A DNA stretch of 64,000 nt. It comes from Halorarius litoreus (GTDB lineage: Archaea; Halobacteriota; Halobacteria; Halobacteriales; Haloarculaceae). The position numbers and the translations under genes were made by a program. Positions within the stretch are counted from its first letter, which is position 1, and the number at the start of each line of letters is the position of its first letter. The stretch lies in NCBI RefSeq assembly GCF_024362405.1, contig NZ_CP101454.1, positions 2,294,001-2,358,000 on the forward strand, read 5' to 3'. The notes beneath the pieces are model-generated. The model saw nothing but the letters and a program-made list of their open reading frames with translations, was not told the DNA's origin and searched no databases. This document shows positions 1 to 8,440 of the stretch, in pieces.

Positions 1-227
1 AGTTCCAGGAGCGCGCCGGGAACGACGACGTTCCCATCGGCGACCCCGACGCGGGCGGGCTGCTGCGCTGGCAGACGCCCGACGAGGTGGCCGAAGCCGG
101 CATCTCGGGACTGGCGAACGGGACGGCCGTCGTCGTCCCCGGTATCGAGTACAAACTGCTCTCGGGACTGACGAAACTGCTCCCGCGGTCGGTGACGCGA
201 CGGCTCGCCGCGGACCTGAATCACTGA
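1..227 (+). CDS. Short-chain dehydrogenase/reductase, C-terminal fragment
   Basis: Only the last 74 codons are inside the window; the frame begins at base 3 and the TGA stop is at 225-227. The visible tail carries VVPGIEYK and a following LLPRSVTRR stretch, which resembles the C-terminal end of NAD(P)-dependent short-chain dehydrogenases related to DltE/SDR oxidoreductases. The Rossmann GxxxGxG motif and the YxxxK catalytic pair would lie upstream of the window, so substrate and activity cannot be judged. It converges with the gene ending at 244. The family call rests on a short tail and is moderate. Confidence 0.55.
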   Translation, partial: FQERAGNDDVPIGDPDAGGLLRWQTPDEVAEAGISGLANGTAVVVPGIEYKLLSGLTKLLPRSVTRRLAADLNH

Positions 228-243
228 CTGGCACCGACTCCCG

Positions 244-726
244 CTAGCCGCGTGGGTCCTGGTCCGGTCCCGGATATTCTCCTTCCCCGACTTCGGGCCA
301 GAGGCGCTCTGGGTCGAACAGTGCTACGAACCCACGCGGGTGTTTCACGCTCACGTCGAGGCGCTTGCGGAGTGCCGCGCCGGCTTTCGCCCGCCGGAGC
401 TTCGGGTCGAACGACAGCAGGTGTGCCGCGGTCCCGTGGTACGCCGAGGCGAGCGCCGGGTGGTCGTCGGGCGGCTGTTCGACGCGCACGCGGAGGGCGT
501 CGAGTTTCTCGCGGTGGCGGGCGGCGAGACTCGAGGTCGAGAGCGTCGCGACGACCGCCTCACAGTCGTCGAGGAGTTCGTCGGAGGCGACGAGTTCGAC
601 CCACGAGTGACTGCGGACGAGGTCGAGGGCGTCGCGTGCCGGTCCGCCAGCCAAGAGGTCCGCCGCGAGCACGTCGGCGTCTGCGACGACCCGGGCGACG
701 TTCGGTTCGGCGGTCGGCTCAGTCAT
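244..726 (-). CDS. PIN-like haloarchaeal protein
   Basis: The product has 160 residues from the ATG at 726, where the acidic start MTEPTAEPN begins. The reading frame stays open upstream, but that extension is Arg/Ser/Pro-rich and looks non-coding. Near the N-terminus the segment VVADADVLAADLL resembles the first acidic strand of PIN-domain ribonucleases, and further Asp/Glu residues follow (DELLDDCEAVV). I infer a PIN-like fold but cannot confirm the full acidic active site. The start overlaps the 3' end of the 31-codon gene upstream by 8 bp, so the two are very probably translated together. A toxin-antitoxin role is possible but not shown. Confidence 0.6.
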   Translation of the reverse strand: MTEPTAEPNVARVVADADVLAADLLAGGPARDALDLVRSHSWVELVASDELLDDCEAVVATLSTSSLAARHREKLDALRVRVEQPPDDHPALASAYHGTAAHLLSFDPKLRRAKAGAALRKRLDVSVKHPRGFVALFDPERLWPEVGEGEYPGPDQDPRG

Positions 727-814
727 CGTCTCGACGCTCCGCGAGTGCCGTCTCGATGGCGTCGACGGTCGTCTCGTATCTCTCGGCCTCGGCGAACAGC
801 TCGGCCCAGCGCAT
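719..814 (-). CDS. 31-residue acidic protein upstream of the PIN-like gene
   Basis: This very short reading frame begins with MRWAELFAEAERYE and ends in ERRDDD. It is acidic and predicted to be almost wholly alpha-helical. Its stop (719-721) lies just inside the start of the PIN-like gene (ATG 724-726, minus strand), an overlap typical of translationally coupled pairs. Size and position resemble an antitoxin or a small binding partner of the PIN-like product, but I recognise no named family. It shares the roughly 70-bp region 815-883 with the divergent DUF5787 gene. Its coding status is supported mainly by the overlap and by haloarchaeal-like amino-acid usage. Confidence 0.5.
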   Translation of the reverse strand: MRWAELFAEAERYETTVDAIETALAERRDDD

Positions 815-883
815 ACTCCACCGTACACGGAGCCGAACGAAAAACCCCGCGAGGCTTTTGCTCGCGGCGGCCCGACTCCGGGT

Positions 884-1828
884 GTGCGCGAGTTCGACTT
901 CGAGTTGGCCGTCTGTGCCCACCTCGAACGCGAGGGGCACCTGCTCGCCCGCCAGCTGGCGGGGGGCGTCCACGGCTCCCGGGTGATGGACGTCGTAGTC
1001 GTCGAGCCCGGCCCCGGCTTCGACGCGCGGACGCGGCTCACCAGCGAGGCGATCCCTCACCGGCTGCTCGAATCCGACCTCGGCCCGGGGCGGGCACGTC
1101 GGCCGGTCAACGTCCTCGGCGACTCCGGCTACGCGGACGCGGCGGTCACCCGCGGGCTCGACATCGGGTTCCTCCAGCGCGAGCGCCGCGACGGGCAGGC
1201 GTACGTCCGGACCGTCGCGCGCTACCCCGACGACTGGTTCGCGGGGCTGGTCGGCATCGAGAACAAACCCGACCTCGGGCGACCCGGCGATCTCGAACTC
1301 CAGCTCCGGAAGGACGTCTCGCTCGCGCTGTTCGACCGCGTGATTCTGGCCACGGAGAGCCACGTCACGGGTGCGCACCTGAACCGTATCCCGCCCGAGG
1401 TGGGCGTATGGCGGGTCGACCCCCAGGGTGGATACGAGGTGGTTCGCGAGCCGACACCGCTCGCCGCCGCCGAGACGGGCATCGAGGTCGTCGACGAGTT
1501 CCCCGAACGGACCGACGTGCGCCCGGTCTCGGCTGCCGAGAAGGCGCGGTATCGTCGCCGCATCGCCGAGCGCGCCTACGGGAAGGGGTGGCGGGTGCCG
1601 TTCCCCGACTGCCCCCACGTCGAGGACCGGCCCGTCGCGGGCGTGCCGGGGTTGCCGTACTGCACCCGACAGGGACGGTACGTCCGCCCGGCCGACGCTT
1701 GCGACTGCGAACCGGGCGACGGTCCCGAGGTGGACGTGGCGGCGCTCCGCGACGAGCACTCACCGTGGGTGCGTGACCCGTCGGGTGCGGGTCGGCGGCA
1801 GGCAGGGCTCGACTCGTTCGTCGACTGA
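884..1828 (+). CDS. DUF5787 family protein
   Basis: The protein has 314 residues from a GTG start at 884 and begins MREFDFELAVCAHLE, the recognisable opening of the haloarchaeal DUF5787 family. A middle segment (GLVGIENKPDLG...LQLRKDVSLALFDRVILAT) contains an E-x-K pair after a hydrophobic strand and resembles PD-(D/E)xK nuclease-fold cores; this is my inference. Late cysteines (FPDCPH, LPYCTRQGRY, ACDCEP) could bind a metal. No signal peptide or membrane segment is seen. Function is unknown. The gene is divergent from the PIN-like pair and is followed by a secreted propeller protein with its own promoter. Confidence 0.75.
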   Translation: MREFDFELAVCAHLEREGHLLARQLAGGVHGSRVMDVVVVEPGPGFDARTRLTSEAIPHRLLESDLGPGRARRPVNVLGDSGYADAAVTRGLDIGFLQRERRDGQAYVRTVARYPDDWFAGLVGIENKPDLGRPGDLELQLRKDVSLALFDRVILATESHVTGAHLNRIPPEVGVWRVDPQGGYEVVREPTPLAAAETGIEVVDEFPERTDVRPVSAAEKARYRRRIAERAYGKGWRVPFPDCPHVEDRPVAGVPGLPYCTRQGRYVRPADACDCEPGDGPEVDVAALRDEHSPWVRDPSGAGRRQAGLDSFVD

Positions 1829-1835
1829 ATCTAAG

Positions 1836-1845
1836 AAAACCTATA
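1836..1845 (+). promoter_or_regulatory. TATA-like promoter of the secreted propeller gene
   Basis: The AT-rich run AAAACCTATA stands out in very GC-rich surroundings and ends 24 nt before the ATG at 1869. This matches the spacing of haloarchaeal promoters that give leaderless or near-leaderless mRNAs. Confidence 0.5.
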
Positions 1846-1868
1846 CCCGAGGCGTCGTCATCCCGGAT

Positions 1869-3167
1869 ATGCGCCGCCTCTCGTTTCTCGTGGCCCTCCT
1901 CCTCGTCGTCCCGACCGGGGCGGCGGTCGCCGTCAGCGCCCAGTCCGCGGATACCTCATGTGCCGGCACGATGGTCGAACCCGCCGGCGGTACGACCGTC
2001 ATCAGCGTGCAGGGTGCCCGTGGCCGGAACAAGACGCCCGCACGGCTCGTCGGGGTCGGTCCCCGTGGCGAACTCAAGTGGGTCCACGGCGGCCCCGAGG
2101 ACGTCATCTGGGGCTACGACGTCGACCCGCTCGACAACGGTAACCTGTTCGTCGTCGGAACGTTCCGCGAGGGTGGCCACGGGAAGACGCTCATGTACGA
2201 GTTCAACCCACGGACACAGGAGACGGTGTGGGTCGAGCGCGTGAACATCACCGACACCCACGACGCCGACCTGCTGGACGACGGCCGCATCGCCATTGCG
2301 AACATGCGGAACTACGACGAGGCGAACGGGACGAACAGCGACCGGCTCGTTATCTACAACCGAACGACCGACTCCTTCGAGGAGGAGTGGCTGTTCCGCG
2401 ACCACTACGACCCGGAGACGGGCGGCCCCTACGAGGAGGACTGGACGCACGTCAACGACATCGACCGCGTCAACGGGAGCCACTATCTGCTGTCGCCCCG
2501 GAACCTCGACCAGGTCATCCTCGTCGACATCGAGACCGGCGACATCGAACTGAAACTCGGGTCGGACAACGACTTCCGGACGCTGAAGCGCCAGCACAAC
2601 CCGCAGTATCTCGAGAGCGAGGACGGGACGCCCACGCTGCTCGTGGCGGACTCGGACAACGACCGCATCGTCGAGTTCCAGAAGCAGGGCGACCAGTGGC
2701 AGCGGACGTGGACGCTCGGCTCCGACGCGTCGCTGGCGTGGCCGCGGGACGCCGACCGCCTCGCGAACGGCAACACGCTCGTCGTCGACTCGCGGAACAA
2801 CCGCGTGCTGGAGGTCACCCCCACTGGAGAGGTCGTCTGGGAGGTGTACTCGCCGTGGCTCGTCTACGACGCCGAGCGGGTCCGGGTGGGAGACGACGAC
2901 GTGCGGCGTGGCCCGACCATCGCCGACCTCGGTGCGAGCGGCACCTACTCGATCCAGGGGGCACCGGTGTTCTCGACTGCCGACCAGGAGGCGTGTGCCG
3001 CGGCCATCGACGCGGTGGGACCGAACGAGATTCGGGAGGTGTCGACGGTGAGCGCCACCGCGACGGCGACGACGCCGACGCCACCGACGCCGGGTGACGG
3101 TGCCGGCTTCGGCCTGCTCGTCGCCCTCGTCGCCCTGCTGGGCGTCGGGCTCCTCACTCGCGACTGA
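1869..3167 (+). CDS. Secreted arylsulfotransferase-family beta-propeller protein
   Basis: The product has 432 residues from the ATG at 1869; the frame upstream is shadow sequence of the preceding gene. It starts with a signal peptide (MRRLSFLVALLLVV...ASA-like end near residue 25). The body has repeated propeller strands of the type D-x-DRLANGNTLVVDS and NDRIVEF, typical of arylsulfotransferase (ASST) and related six-bladed propellers. The end has a Thr/Pro-rich spacer, a GAGFG motif, a hydrophobic helix and a short charged tail, resembling PGF-CTERM sorting signals. I infer a cell-surface protein. Whether it transfers sulfate is uncertain. A diverged paralogue lies at 34811-36142. Confidence 0.75.
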   Translation: MRRLSFLVALLLVVPTGAAVAVSAQSADTSCAGTMVEPAGGTTVISVQGARGRNKTPARLVGVGPRGELKWVHGGPEDVIWGYDVDPLDNGNLFVVGTFREGGHGKTLMYEFNPRTQETVWVERVNITDTHDADLLDDGRIAIANMRNYDEANGTNSDRLVIYNRTTDSFEEEWLFRDHYDPETGGPYEEDWTHVNDIDRVNGSHYLLSPRNLDQVILVDIETGDIELKLGSDNDFRTLKRQHNPQYLESEDGTPTLLVADSDNDRIVEFQKQGDQWQRTWTLGSDASLAWPRDADRLANGNTLVVDSRNNRVLEVTPTGEVVWEVYSPWLVYDAERVRVGDDDVRRGPTIADLGASGTYSIQGAPVFSTADQEACAAAIDAVGPNEIREVSTVSATATATTPTPPTPGDGAGFGLLVALVALLGVGLLTRD

Positions 3168-3206
3168 CCCGGCACTTCTTCGCGGCTCGACCCCCGGGCA
3201 GTTCAT

Positions 3207-3221
3207 GTTCGATAGACGAAC
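3207..3221. repeat. Small inverted repeat in the 3168-3295 gap
   Basis: GTTCG and CGAAC arms flank a 5-nt spacer (ATAGA). The repeat lies between the end of the propeller gene and the next small gene, in an AT-richer patch. It could be a terminator stem or an operator; nothing decides between these. Confidence 0.3.
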
Positions 3222-3266
3222 GTTCATTTCACGGCGAATACTCATCAGGATTTTCAGGGTGAGACA

Positions 3267-3273
3267 TTATATT
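3267..3273 (+). promoter_or_regulatory. TATA-like box of the 65-residue gene
   Basis: TTATATT is centred 26 nt upstream of the ATG at 3296, the distance expected for a leaderless haloarchaeal transcript. It supports this ATG over the in-frame one eight codons upstream at 3272. Confidence 0.5.
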
Positions 3274-3295
3274 GCTGGCGCCAGTACGTCCGAAT

Positions 3296-3493
3296 ATGAG
3301 CGACTACCGGGGGAGCGATGGTCGCTGTTACGGGGACCGCGACGTCTGGGAGCGACTGGAACAGGGGGAGTGGAGCGTGTGTTGCTGGGACGAGGAGACC
3401 GGACTGGAGGTCGTCGAGACCGACGACAACGACCTGCTGTTTCTGGTCCCGAAGGACCGAAAGGAGGTCGAGGCGTTCGCCGTCGAGACCTGA
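3296..3493 (+). CDS. Small hypothetical protein, 65 residues
   Basis: The product starts MSDYRGSDGRCYGDRD and is acidic, with three cysteines (one in GRCYG, two in VCCW) and no membrane segment. A TATA-like box sits 26 nt upstream of this ATG. Its stop at 3493 is one base away from the stop of the convergent PhnP-like gene. The cysteines could bind metal but are not in a clean CxxC arrangement. I do not recognise the family; the amino-acid composition is typical of cytoplasmic haloarchaeal proteins. Confidence 0.65.
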   Translation: MSDYRGSDGRCYGDRDVWERLEQGEWSVCCWDEETGLEVVETDDNDLLFLVPKDRKEVEAFAVET

Positions 3494-3494
3494 G

Positions 3495-4319
3495 TCACAG
3501 CACGTAGCGTTCGCCGTCGACCGCGAGCCCGTCGGCGAACGCCTCGTCGGCCGGGACGAAGTGCGAGACGTGGACGATTCGGGTCTCCGTCGCGTCGAGC
3601 TCGTCGGCGAGCGCCCGCGCGCCTTCGATTGTCATGTGTTTGGTACCGAACGTCCGGGGCGTCCCATCGGCGTCGAGGTGGTCGCCGCCGAGGGGGTGGT
3701 ACTCACAGAGATGCGCGGGGACGATGCCGTCGGCGAGCAGCAGGTCCGCGTCGGCGAGCACCTCGCGCGACCGCTCGGGGACCGCGAAGTTCGTGTCGCC
3801 CGTGACCGAGAGCTTCGCGCCCGTCTCGGGGTCCTCGATTGCGGCCCCGTAACAGACGAGCGGTGGGTGGACGACCGGCACCAGCGTTACCTCGAAGCCA
3901 CAGGCCTCGAACGGCTCGTAGGGGGTCTGTGGCGTGGGCGTCACGGCGTCGAGGTAGTCGTACTTCTCCGCGATGGTCTCGACGACCGACTGGCCGGTCT
4001 CCGGGTCGGTCTCGTCCGCGGCGTGGACCGGCACCCCCGAGAGCAGTCGGTAGGCGTTCCCGAGGCCGTCGAGGTGGTCGAAGTGGATGTGGCTGACGAG
4101 GATTTCACTCGGGAGCGGGACCTCCTGTTCGAGGAACTGATAGCGGAAGTCGGGGGAGGCGTCGACCAAAAGCGAGCGGTCGGTCCGCTCGTTGCGGACG
4201 TGGACCGAGAATCGCGTGCGCTCGACGCCTCGCTCACGGGCGGTCTCGCAGGTCTCACAGCGACAGCCCGGCGTCGGCGTCCCAGTCGTATCACCTGTTC
4301 CCAGGAGCGTGACCTCCAT
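3495..4319 (-). CDS. PhnP-like metallo-beta-lactamase-fold phosphodiesterase
   Basis: The protein has 274 residues and an MBL fold. It begins with GTGDTTGTPTPGC; C19, C21 and C24 form the CxCxxC structural zinc site characteristic of PhnP-type enzymes. The catalytic motif HIHFDH is at residues 77-82, GDT occurs in the middle, and a C-terminal HVSHF supplies a further metal ligand. PhnP-family enzymes hydrolyse cyclic phosphodiesters such as phosphoribosyl 1,2-cyclic phosphate. No C-P lyase genes are nearby, so a housekeeping cyclic-phosphate or nucleotide role is equally possible. It converges almost end to end with the small gene at 3296. Confidence 0.8.
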   Translation of the reverse strand: MEVTLLGTGDTTGTPTPGCRCETCETARERGVERTRFSVHVRNERTDRSLLVDASPDFRYQFLEQEVPLPSEILVSHIHFDHLDGLGNAYRLLSGVPVHAADETDPETGQSVVETIAEKYDYLDAVTPTPQTPYEPFEACGFEVTLVPVVHPPLVCYGAAIEDPETGAKLSVTGDTNFAVPERSREVLADADLLLADGIVPAHLCEYHPLGGDHLDADGTPRTFGTKHMTIEGARALADELDATETRIVHVSHFVPADEAFADGLAVDGERYVL

Positions 4320-4421
4320 CGGTACCGACGACGGGGTGGCAGGGGAAAAGCACCGCGGTGGGCGAGGAGGGGGCCGAACGTCAGCGGGAGGAGGGAGCGC
4401 GCGTCAGCGGGCGGCGGGGCG

Positions 4422-4802
4422 TCAGGTCGAGGCGCGCCTGTCGATGTCCGGTGCGTGCTCGGGGAGACAGACGACTTTCTCGCGGCCGGTGGTGATTCGG
4501 ACGACCTGCCCGTCGGCCTCCATCTCCGAGAGGAGCCGACTCGTCGTGGACGCCGACAGTCGCGTGGCGTCGCAGATGGAACACTGTCGGAGTCGGCCGT
4601 CGTTGCTCGCGAGTAGCTTTTCGACGTAGGTGTCTGGCTCGTACCCGGTTTCGGTGAGCAGTTCCGACCGCGTCCGGACCTCGTCGGTCCCACGGTTTCG
4701 GTCCGCGGGTGCGCCTGCGGACTGGGTACCTCGCTCGGTGGCGTCCCGAACCGTCTCGTCGCCGAGTGAGTCGCTGAGTCTGATGTAGAGTTTCCTGAAC
4801 AT
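4422..4802 (-). CDS. Winged-helix transcriptional regulator
   Basis: The product has 126 residues. Residues about 50-115 form a winged-helix pattern: a first helix (YVEKLLASNDGRLRQ), a recognition region (RLSASTTSRLLSEMEADGQV) and a wing ending KVVCLPEH. The N-terminal half is polar and low-complexity. Two cysteines flank the HTH (QCSICD), possibly a redox or metal switch; that is inference. It is divergent from the large PAS/GAF regulator at 5042 across a 239-bp gap containing two inverted repeats. Similar small HTH proteins in haloarchaea are annotated only as regulators. Confidence 0.7.
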   Translation of the reverse strand: MFRKLYIRLSDSLGDETVRDATERGTQSAGAPADRNRGTDEVRTRSELLTETGYEPDTYVEKLLASNDGRLRQCSICDATRLSASTTSRLLSEMEADGQVVRITTGREKVVCLPEHAPDIDRRAST

Positions 4803-4859
4803 TTCGTCGTGTGGAGCGGGTCGTGGGTGTCGCTTCGGTCCACGCGGCTTCCCGAACCT

Positions 4860-4876
4860 GTCCGTCTAGACCGGAC
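4860..4876. promoter_or_regulatory. Inverted repeat, candidate operator 1
   Basis: GTCCG and CGGAC arms flank TCTAGAC, and the core TCTAGA is itself palindromic. It lies 58 bp from the start of the HTH gene, in the space shared with the divergent PAS/GAF regulator. It may be bound by either product. Confidence 0.35.
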
Positions 4877-4896
4877 GAGCGGGGATAGTAGTAATT

Positions 4897-4910
4897 CCAA
4901 AATAATTTGG
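4897..4910. promoter_or_regulatory. AT-rich palindrome, candidate operator 2 / promoter
   Basis: CCAAA-ATAA-TTTGG is a perfect 5-bp inverted repeat and the most AT-rich stretch in the divergent gap. It could act as a TATA region for the HTH gene on the minus strand or as an operator. Confidence 0.4.
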
Positions 4911-5041
4911 TACGGTGGTAGGGTGACACTCGACCAGACTGCACGGGGGCGACCCACGCGACGGGGTAGCTGCCCGGAGCGAGCGCAGGAAGGCTTTTGC
5001 GGGCTGACGGAGTGCAACAGGTACGAGTTGACTCGGGCATC

Positions 5042-7927
5042 ATGGCGAGCGATTCCACGTCCGGCAGCGAACCGATATCCACCCTCCAGCGCGTCGACGA
5101 CCCGGTTCTGTCCGTCGACGACGACTGGCGGATCACCTACCTCAACGACGCCGGCGCGGCCCTGCTCGGCACCTCGCGTGCCGAACTGCGCGGTGACCAC
5201 CTCTGGGCGGCGTGGCCCGACCTGTCGTCTTCCTCCGTCGCCAACTCGCTTCGAGAGGCGTCAGAAGCCGACACCCCGACGACGGTCTCGCTTCCACCCG
5301 TCGAGGGGACGACGTATCGTGCTCGCGCCCATCCCTCGGAGACTGGAGTGACGCTGCTTGCAGCCCCCGACGAGCCGGGGGCCGACGCGGACGTCTCGGC
5401 GGCGACCGTCGGTGACACGGACCGAACCGACGACACCCACGACCCGGGGCACAAGCGACGCGACCACCGGCTCCAGCGGTACGAGACCATCGTGGAGACG
5501 ATGAACGATGGGGTGTACACGGTCGACCGGGACGGGCACTTCACGATGGTCAACCGCGAGTACGCCGAGATGACGGGCTACGACCGCGAGGAACTGCTCG
5601 GGGCGCACGTCTCGCTGGTGATCGACGAGGAGACCAGCGAACGGGCCCAGACGCTCGAAGCCGAACTGGTCGACGGTGAGTCGACGGTCCCATCCATCGA
5701 AGCGCCGCTCCGTCGCGCCGACGGGTCGACGTTCCCCGCCGAAGCCCGCTTCGCACTCATCGAGCGGGACGGAGCGAGCGAGCGCATCGGCGTCGTCCGC
5801 GACGTGTCCAGGCGGAAGGCACGCGAGCAGGAACTGGAGCGCCGCATCGACCAGCAGGCGTACGTCGCCGAACTCAGCCGCCGAGCACTCGAGGGCGAGG
5901 ACCTCGACGACCTGTTCGACGACGTCGTCGCCACGGTCGCCGAGACGCTCGACGCCGAGTTCTGCAAGGTCCTCGACCTCGAGGACGGCGGCGAGGCGTT
6001 GCTGCTGCGTGCTGGCGTCGGCTGGGAGCCGGGGTACGTCGGCGACGCGACGGTCGGAGTCGGTACCGAGTCACAGGCGGGGTACACGCTCCGGTCCGCC
6101 GAGCCGGTCGTGGTCGACGACCTCGATGCGGAGACGCGGTTCTCCGGGCCGCCGCTGCTGACCGACCACGGCGTTCGGAGCGGCATCAGCGTCGTCATCG
6201 GGACGGTCGAGGAGCCGTGGGGCGTCCTCGGCACCCACGACACGTCGCCGCGAGCGTACGACCCGGAGGACGTGTCGTTCGTCGAGAGCGTCGCCAACGT
6301 GCTCGCGACCGCCATCGACCGACGAGCCTACGAACGCCGACTCAAGCGGTACGAGGTGGTCACCGAGCAGTCGACCGACGTGAACGCCATCGTGGATTCC
6401 GACGGCACCATCACGTACGTCACGCCCTCGGTCGAAGAGGTGCTCGGGTACGAACCGGCGGAGGTAGTCGGTGGGAACTTCTTCGACTGCCTCGCCGAGG
6501 AACGGCCGGCAGTCCTCGACCGGATACAGGCCCTGCTCGACGGTGCGGTGTCGACCGTGAGTGGCGAACTCACCCTCCCTCGTCGGGACGGGTCTGAAGC
6601 TATCATGGCGGTGAGCGGCCGCAACCTGCACGACGACCCGTACGTCGACGGTGTGGTGGTGTACACCCACGACGTGACCGAAGAACGCCGACAGGCGCGC
6701 CAACTTCGCGACCAGCGCGACCGACTGGAAGCACTCGTCGACCTGAACGGCGTGGTCAGCGACATCAACGAGGTCATCATAGACTCGCAGACGCGGGCAG
6801 CCCTCGAACGACGGGTCTGTGAAAACCTCGCAGCGGCCGACTCCTACACGTTCGCGTGGACGGGCGAGGTCGATACGGCTGCTGGCGAAGTCGTCGCCCG
6901 GGCGAGCGCCGGCCCACACGAGGGCTACCTCGACGAGATCACGATTCCGTACCGCGAGGGTGAGGCGGTCAGTGGGCCGACGGCGACGGCCCTCCAGACA
7001 GGTGAGATACAGGTGCTCCAGCGGACCGACGAGTACGAACACGAGGCGTGGCGGGCGGCGGCGGACGACGCGGGGTTCGGCTCGTCGGCCGCCATCCCCA
7101 TCACGTACGACGACCGGCAGTACGGCGTGCTGAACCTCTACTCCGAGCGCGAGAACGCGTTCAACGAGCAGGAGCGAACCGTCATCTCACAGCTCGGCGA
7201 GAGCATGGGCCACGCCATCGCGTCGCTGGAGCGCAAGGACGCACTCATGGCCGAGAGCGCGGTCGAACTCGAACTGGCGCTGCCCGACGTGGGCGACGGT
7301 ATCGAGTCGACACTCGACGAGCCGCCGACGCTCCGGGTCGACCGCACCATCCCCTACGAGAACGGGCAGTACCTCCTCTACCTGACCGCCACCGGATTGG
7401 ACCAGTCTTCGGTGCGAGCGTTCCTCGAACAGGGTGACGACGACACGGTTCGCCGCTTCCGACCTGTCGAGAGCGACGACGGGGTCTCCCTCTACGAAGT
7501 ACTGCTGGACCAACCCCCTGCGATCTCCTCGCTCACGACGCACGGCGGCGTGGTCCGCGAGGTGACTATCCGGGGGCAGAACGCGGTCGTCACGGTCGAA
7601 CTCCCGTCGGAGAGCGACGTTCGAGCGGCGGTCAAGGCCCTCCAGGAACGGTATTCGGGCATCTCGCTCGTCACGCAGCGGCAGGTCATCCGGGAGTCGA
7701 GAAGTCGCATCGAGTACGTGAGCACCGTCGAAGCGCAGTTGACCGACCGACAGCGGCAGACGCTCGAGACGGCGTACTTCGCGGGCTACTACGACTGGCC
7801 GCGGTCGAGTACCGCGAGCGACGTGGCGGAGGTGCTGGCCATCAGCGACGCCACCGTCTCACAGCACCTACGGTCGGGACACGAGAAGCTCTGCGCTGTC
7901 TTGTTCGAGGGCGACAGCACCGACTGA
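5042..7927 (+). CDS. Multi-sensor PAS/GAF regulator, bacterio-opsin activator type
   Basis: The protein has 961 residues from the ATG at 5042; an in-frame codon at 4997 adds only 15 less typical residues. Domains in order: PAS about 15-100, PAS about 138-255 (YETIVETMNDGVYTVDRDG), GAF about 270-430, PAS about 435-550, GAF about 565-730, the Bat-associated domain, then the HTH_10 helix-turn-helix (LTDRQRQTLETAYFAGYYDW ... SDATVSQHLRSG). Proteins of this layout bind DNA through HTH_10 and sense redox, light or small molecules through PAS/GAF. No kinase domain is present. It is divergent from a small HTH gene. Targets are unknown. Confidence 0.85.
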   Translation: MASDSTSGSEPISTLQRVDDPVLSVDDDWRITYLNDAGAALLGTSRAELRGDHLWAAWPDLSSSSVANSLREASEADTPTTVSLPPVEGTTYRARAHPSETGVTLLAAPDEPGADADVSAATVGDTDRTDDTHDPGHKRRDHRLQRYETIVETMNDGVYTVDRDGHFTMVNREYAEMTGYDREELLGAHVSLVIDEETSERAQTLEAELVDGESTVPSIEAPLRRADGSTFPAEARFALIERDGASERIGVVRDVSRRKAREQELERRIDQQAYVAELSRRALEGEDLDDLFDDVVATVAETLDAEFCKVLDLEDGGEALLLRAGVGWEPGYVGDATVGVGTESQAGYTLRSAEPVVVDDLDAETRFSGPPLLTDHGVRSGISVVIGTVEEPWGVLGTHDTSPRAYDPEDVSFVESVANVLATAIDRRAYERRLKRYEVVTEQSTDVNAIVDSDGTITYVTPSVEEVLGYEPAEVVGGNFFDCLAEERPAVLDRIQALLDGAVSTVSGELTLPRRDGSEAIMAVSGRNLHDDPYVDGVVVYTHDVTEERRQARQLRDQRDRLEALVDLNGVVSDINEVIIDSQTRAALERRVCENLAAADSYTFAWTGEVDTAAGEVVARASAGPHEGYLDEITIPYREGEAVSGPTATALQTGEIQVLQRTDEYEHEAWRAAADDAGFGSSAAIPITYDDRQYGVLNLYSERENAFNEQERTVISQLGESMGHAIASLERKDALMAESAVELELALPDVGDGIESTLDEPPTLRVDRTIPYENGQYLLYLTATGLDQSSVRAFLEQGDDDTVRRFRPVESDDGVSLYEVLLDQPPAISSLTTHGGVVREVTIRGQNAVVTVELPSESDVRAAVKALQERYSGISLVTQRQVIRESRSRIEYVSTVEAQLTDRQRQTLETAYFAGYYDWPRSSTASDVAEVLAISDATVSQHLRSGHEKLCAVLFEGDSTD

Positions 7928-7930
7928 GGC

Positions 7931-8362
7931 TCACGCGGGATGTGGATACAGTAGGTCGACGTACTCGTCGAGGTCGAGCGCGAACGCGCCGGCCGTCGCC
8001 GGGTCGACCCACGAGAACTCGAACTCGAGGCCGTCCTCGCCGCCGCCGTCGGTGATCGTGTGCGTCCAGCTGTCGGGTGCGTCGTGGACGACCGAGTGGA
8101 AGAAGTGGCGGACGTACCACCGTGAGTCCCGGCGCAGCCACACGTCGCTCGCGAGCTGGCGGACCTCTCCGAACGCCCCCAGCCCGCTCTCCTCGGCGAC
8201 CTCGCGGAAGACGGCCTCTCGCGGGGTTTCGCCCGACTCGACCGTCCCCTTCGGAATCTGCAGGCCGTCGTGTTCGGGGCTCTCGAACACCAACAGTTCG
8301 CCCGTCGGTCGGGTGAGGTAGGCACACGCCTTCTGGACGAACGTACTTTCAGCGCGGTTCAT
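7931..8362 (-). CDS. NUDIX hydrolase
   Basis: The product has 143 residues. A complete Nudix box (G-x5-E-x7-REVAEESG) lies at about residues 39-60, beginning with GTVESGE and preceded by LQIPK. Nudix enzymes cleave nucleoside diphosphates linked to another moiety, using Mg2+ held by the box glutamates; the substrate cannot be read from sequence. It ends 3 bp from the stop of the convergent PAS/GAF regulator. Upstream (8363-8440) is AT-rich and holds several promoter-like TTTA/ATAT patches. It is probably a single-gene unit. Confidence 0.85.
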   Translation of the reverse strand: MNRAESTFVQKACAYLTRPTGELLVFESPEHDGLQIPKGTVESGETPREAVFREVAEESGLGAFGEVRQLASDVWLRRDSRWYVRHFFHSVVHDAPDSWTHTITDGGGEDGLEFEFSWVDPATAGAFALDLDEYVDLLYPHPA

Positions 8363-8440
8363 ACTCGTGTGATTGGTTGACTATGGTGTAAAAGTCTTTC
8401 ATACGGCCAGTTCGGTAGTGTTTATCGAATATTATGACAA

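Noticed and set aside
4972..5000. Further mini-hairpin (GAGCGCAGGAA) before the PAS/GAF regulator
   Set aside because: The loop breaks the consensus: N and N' are G and G and the final GA is AA, so it was left out of the family count.
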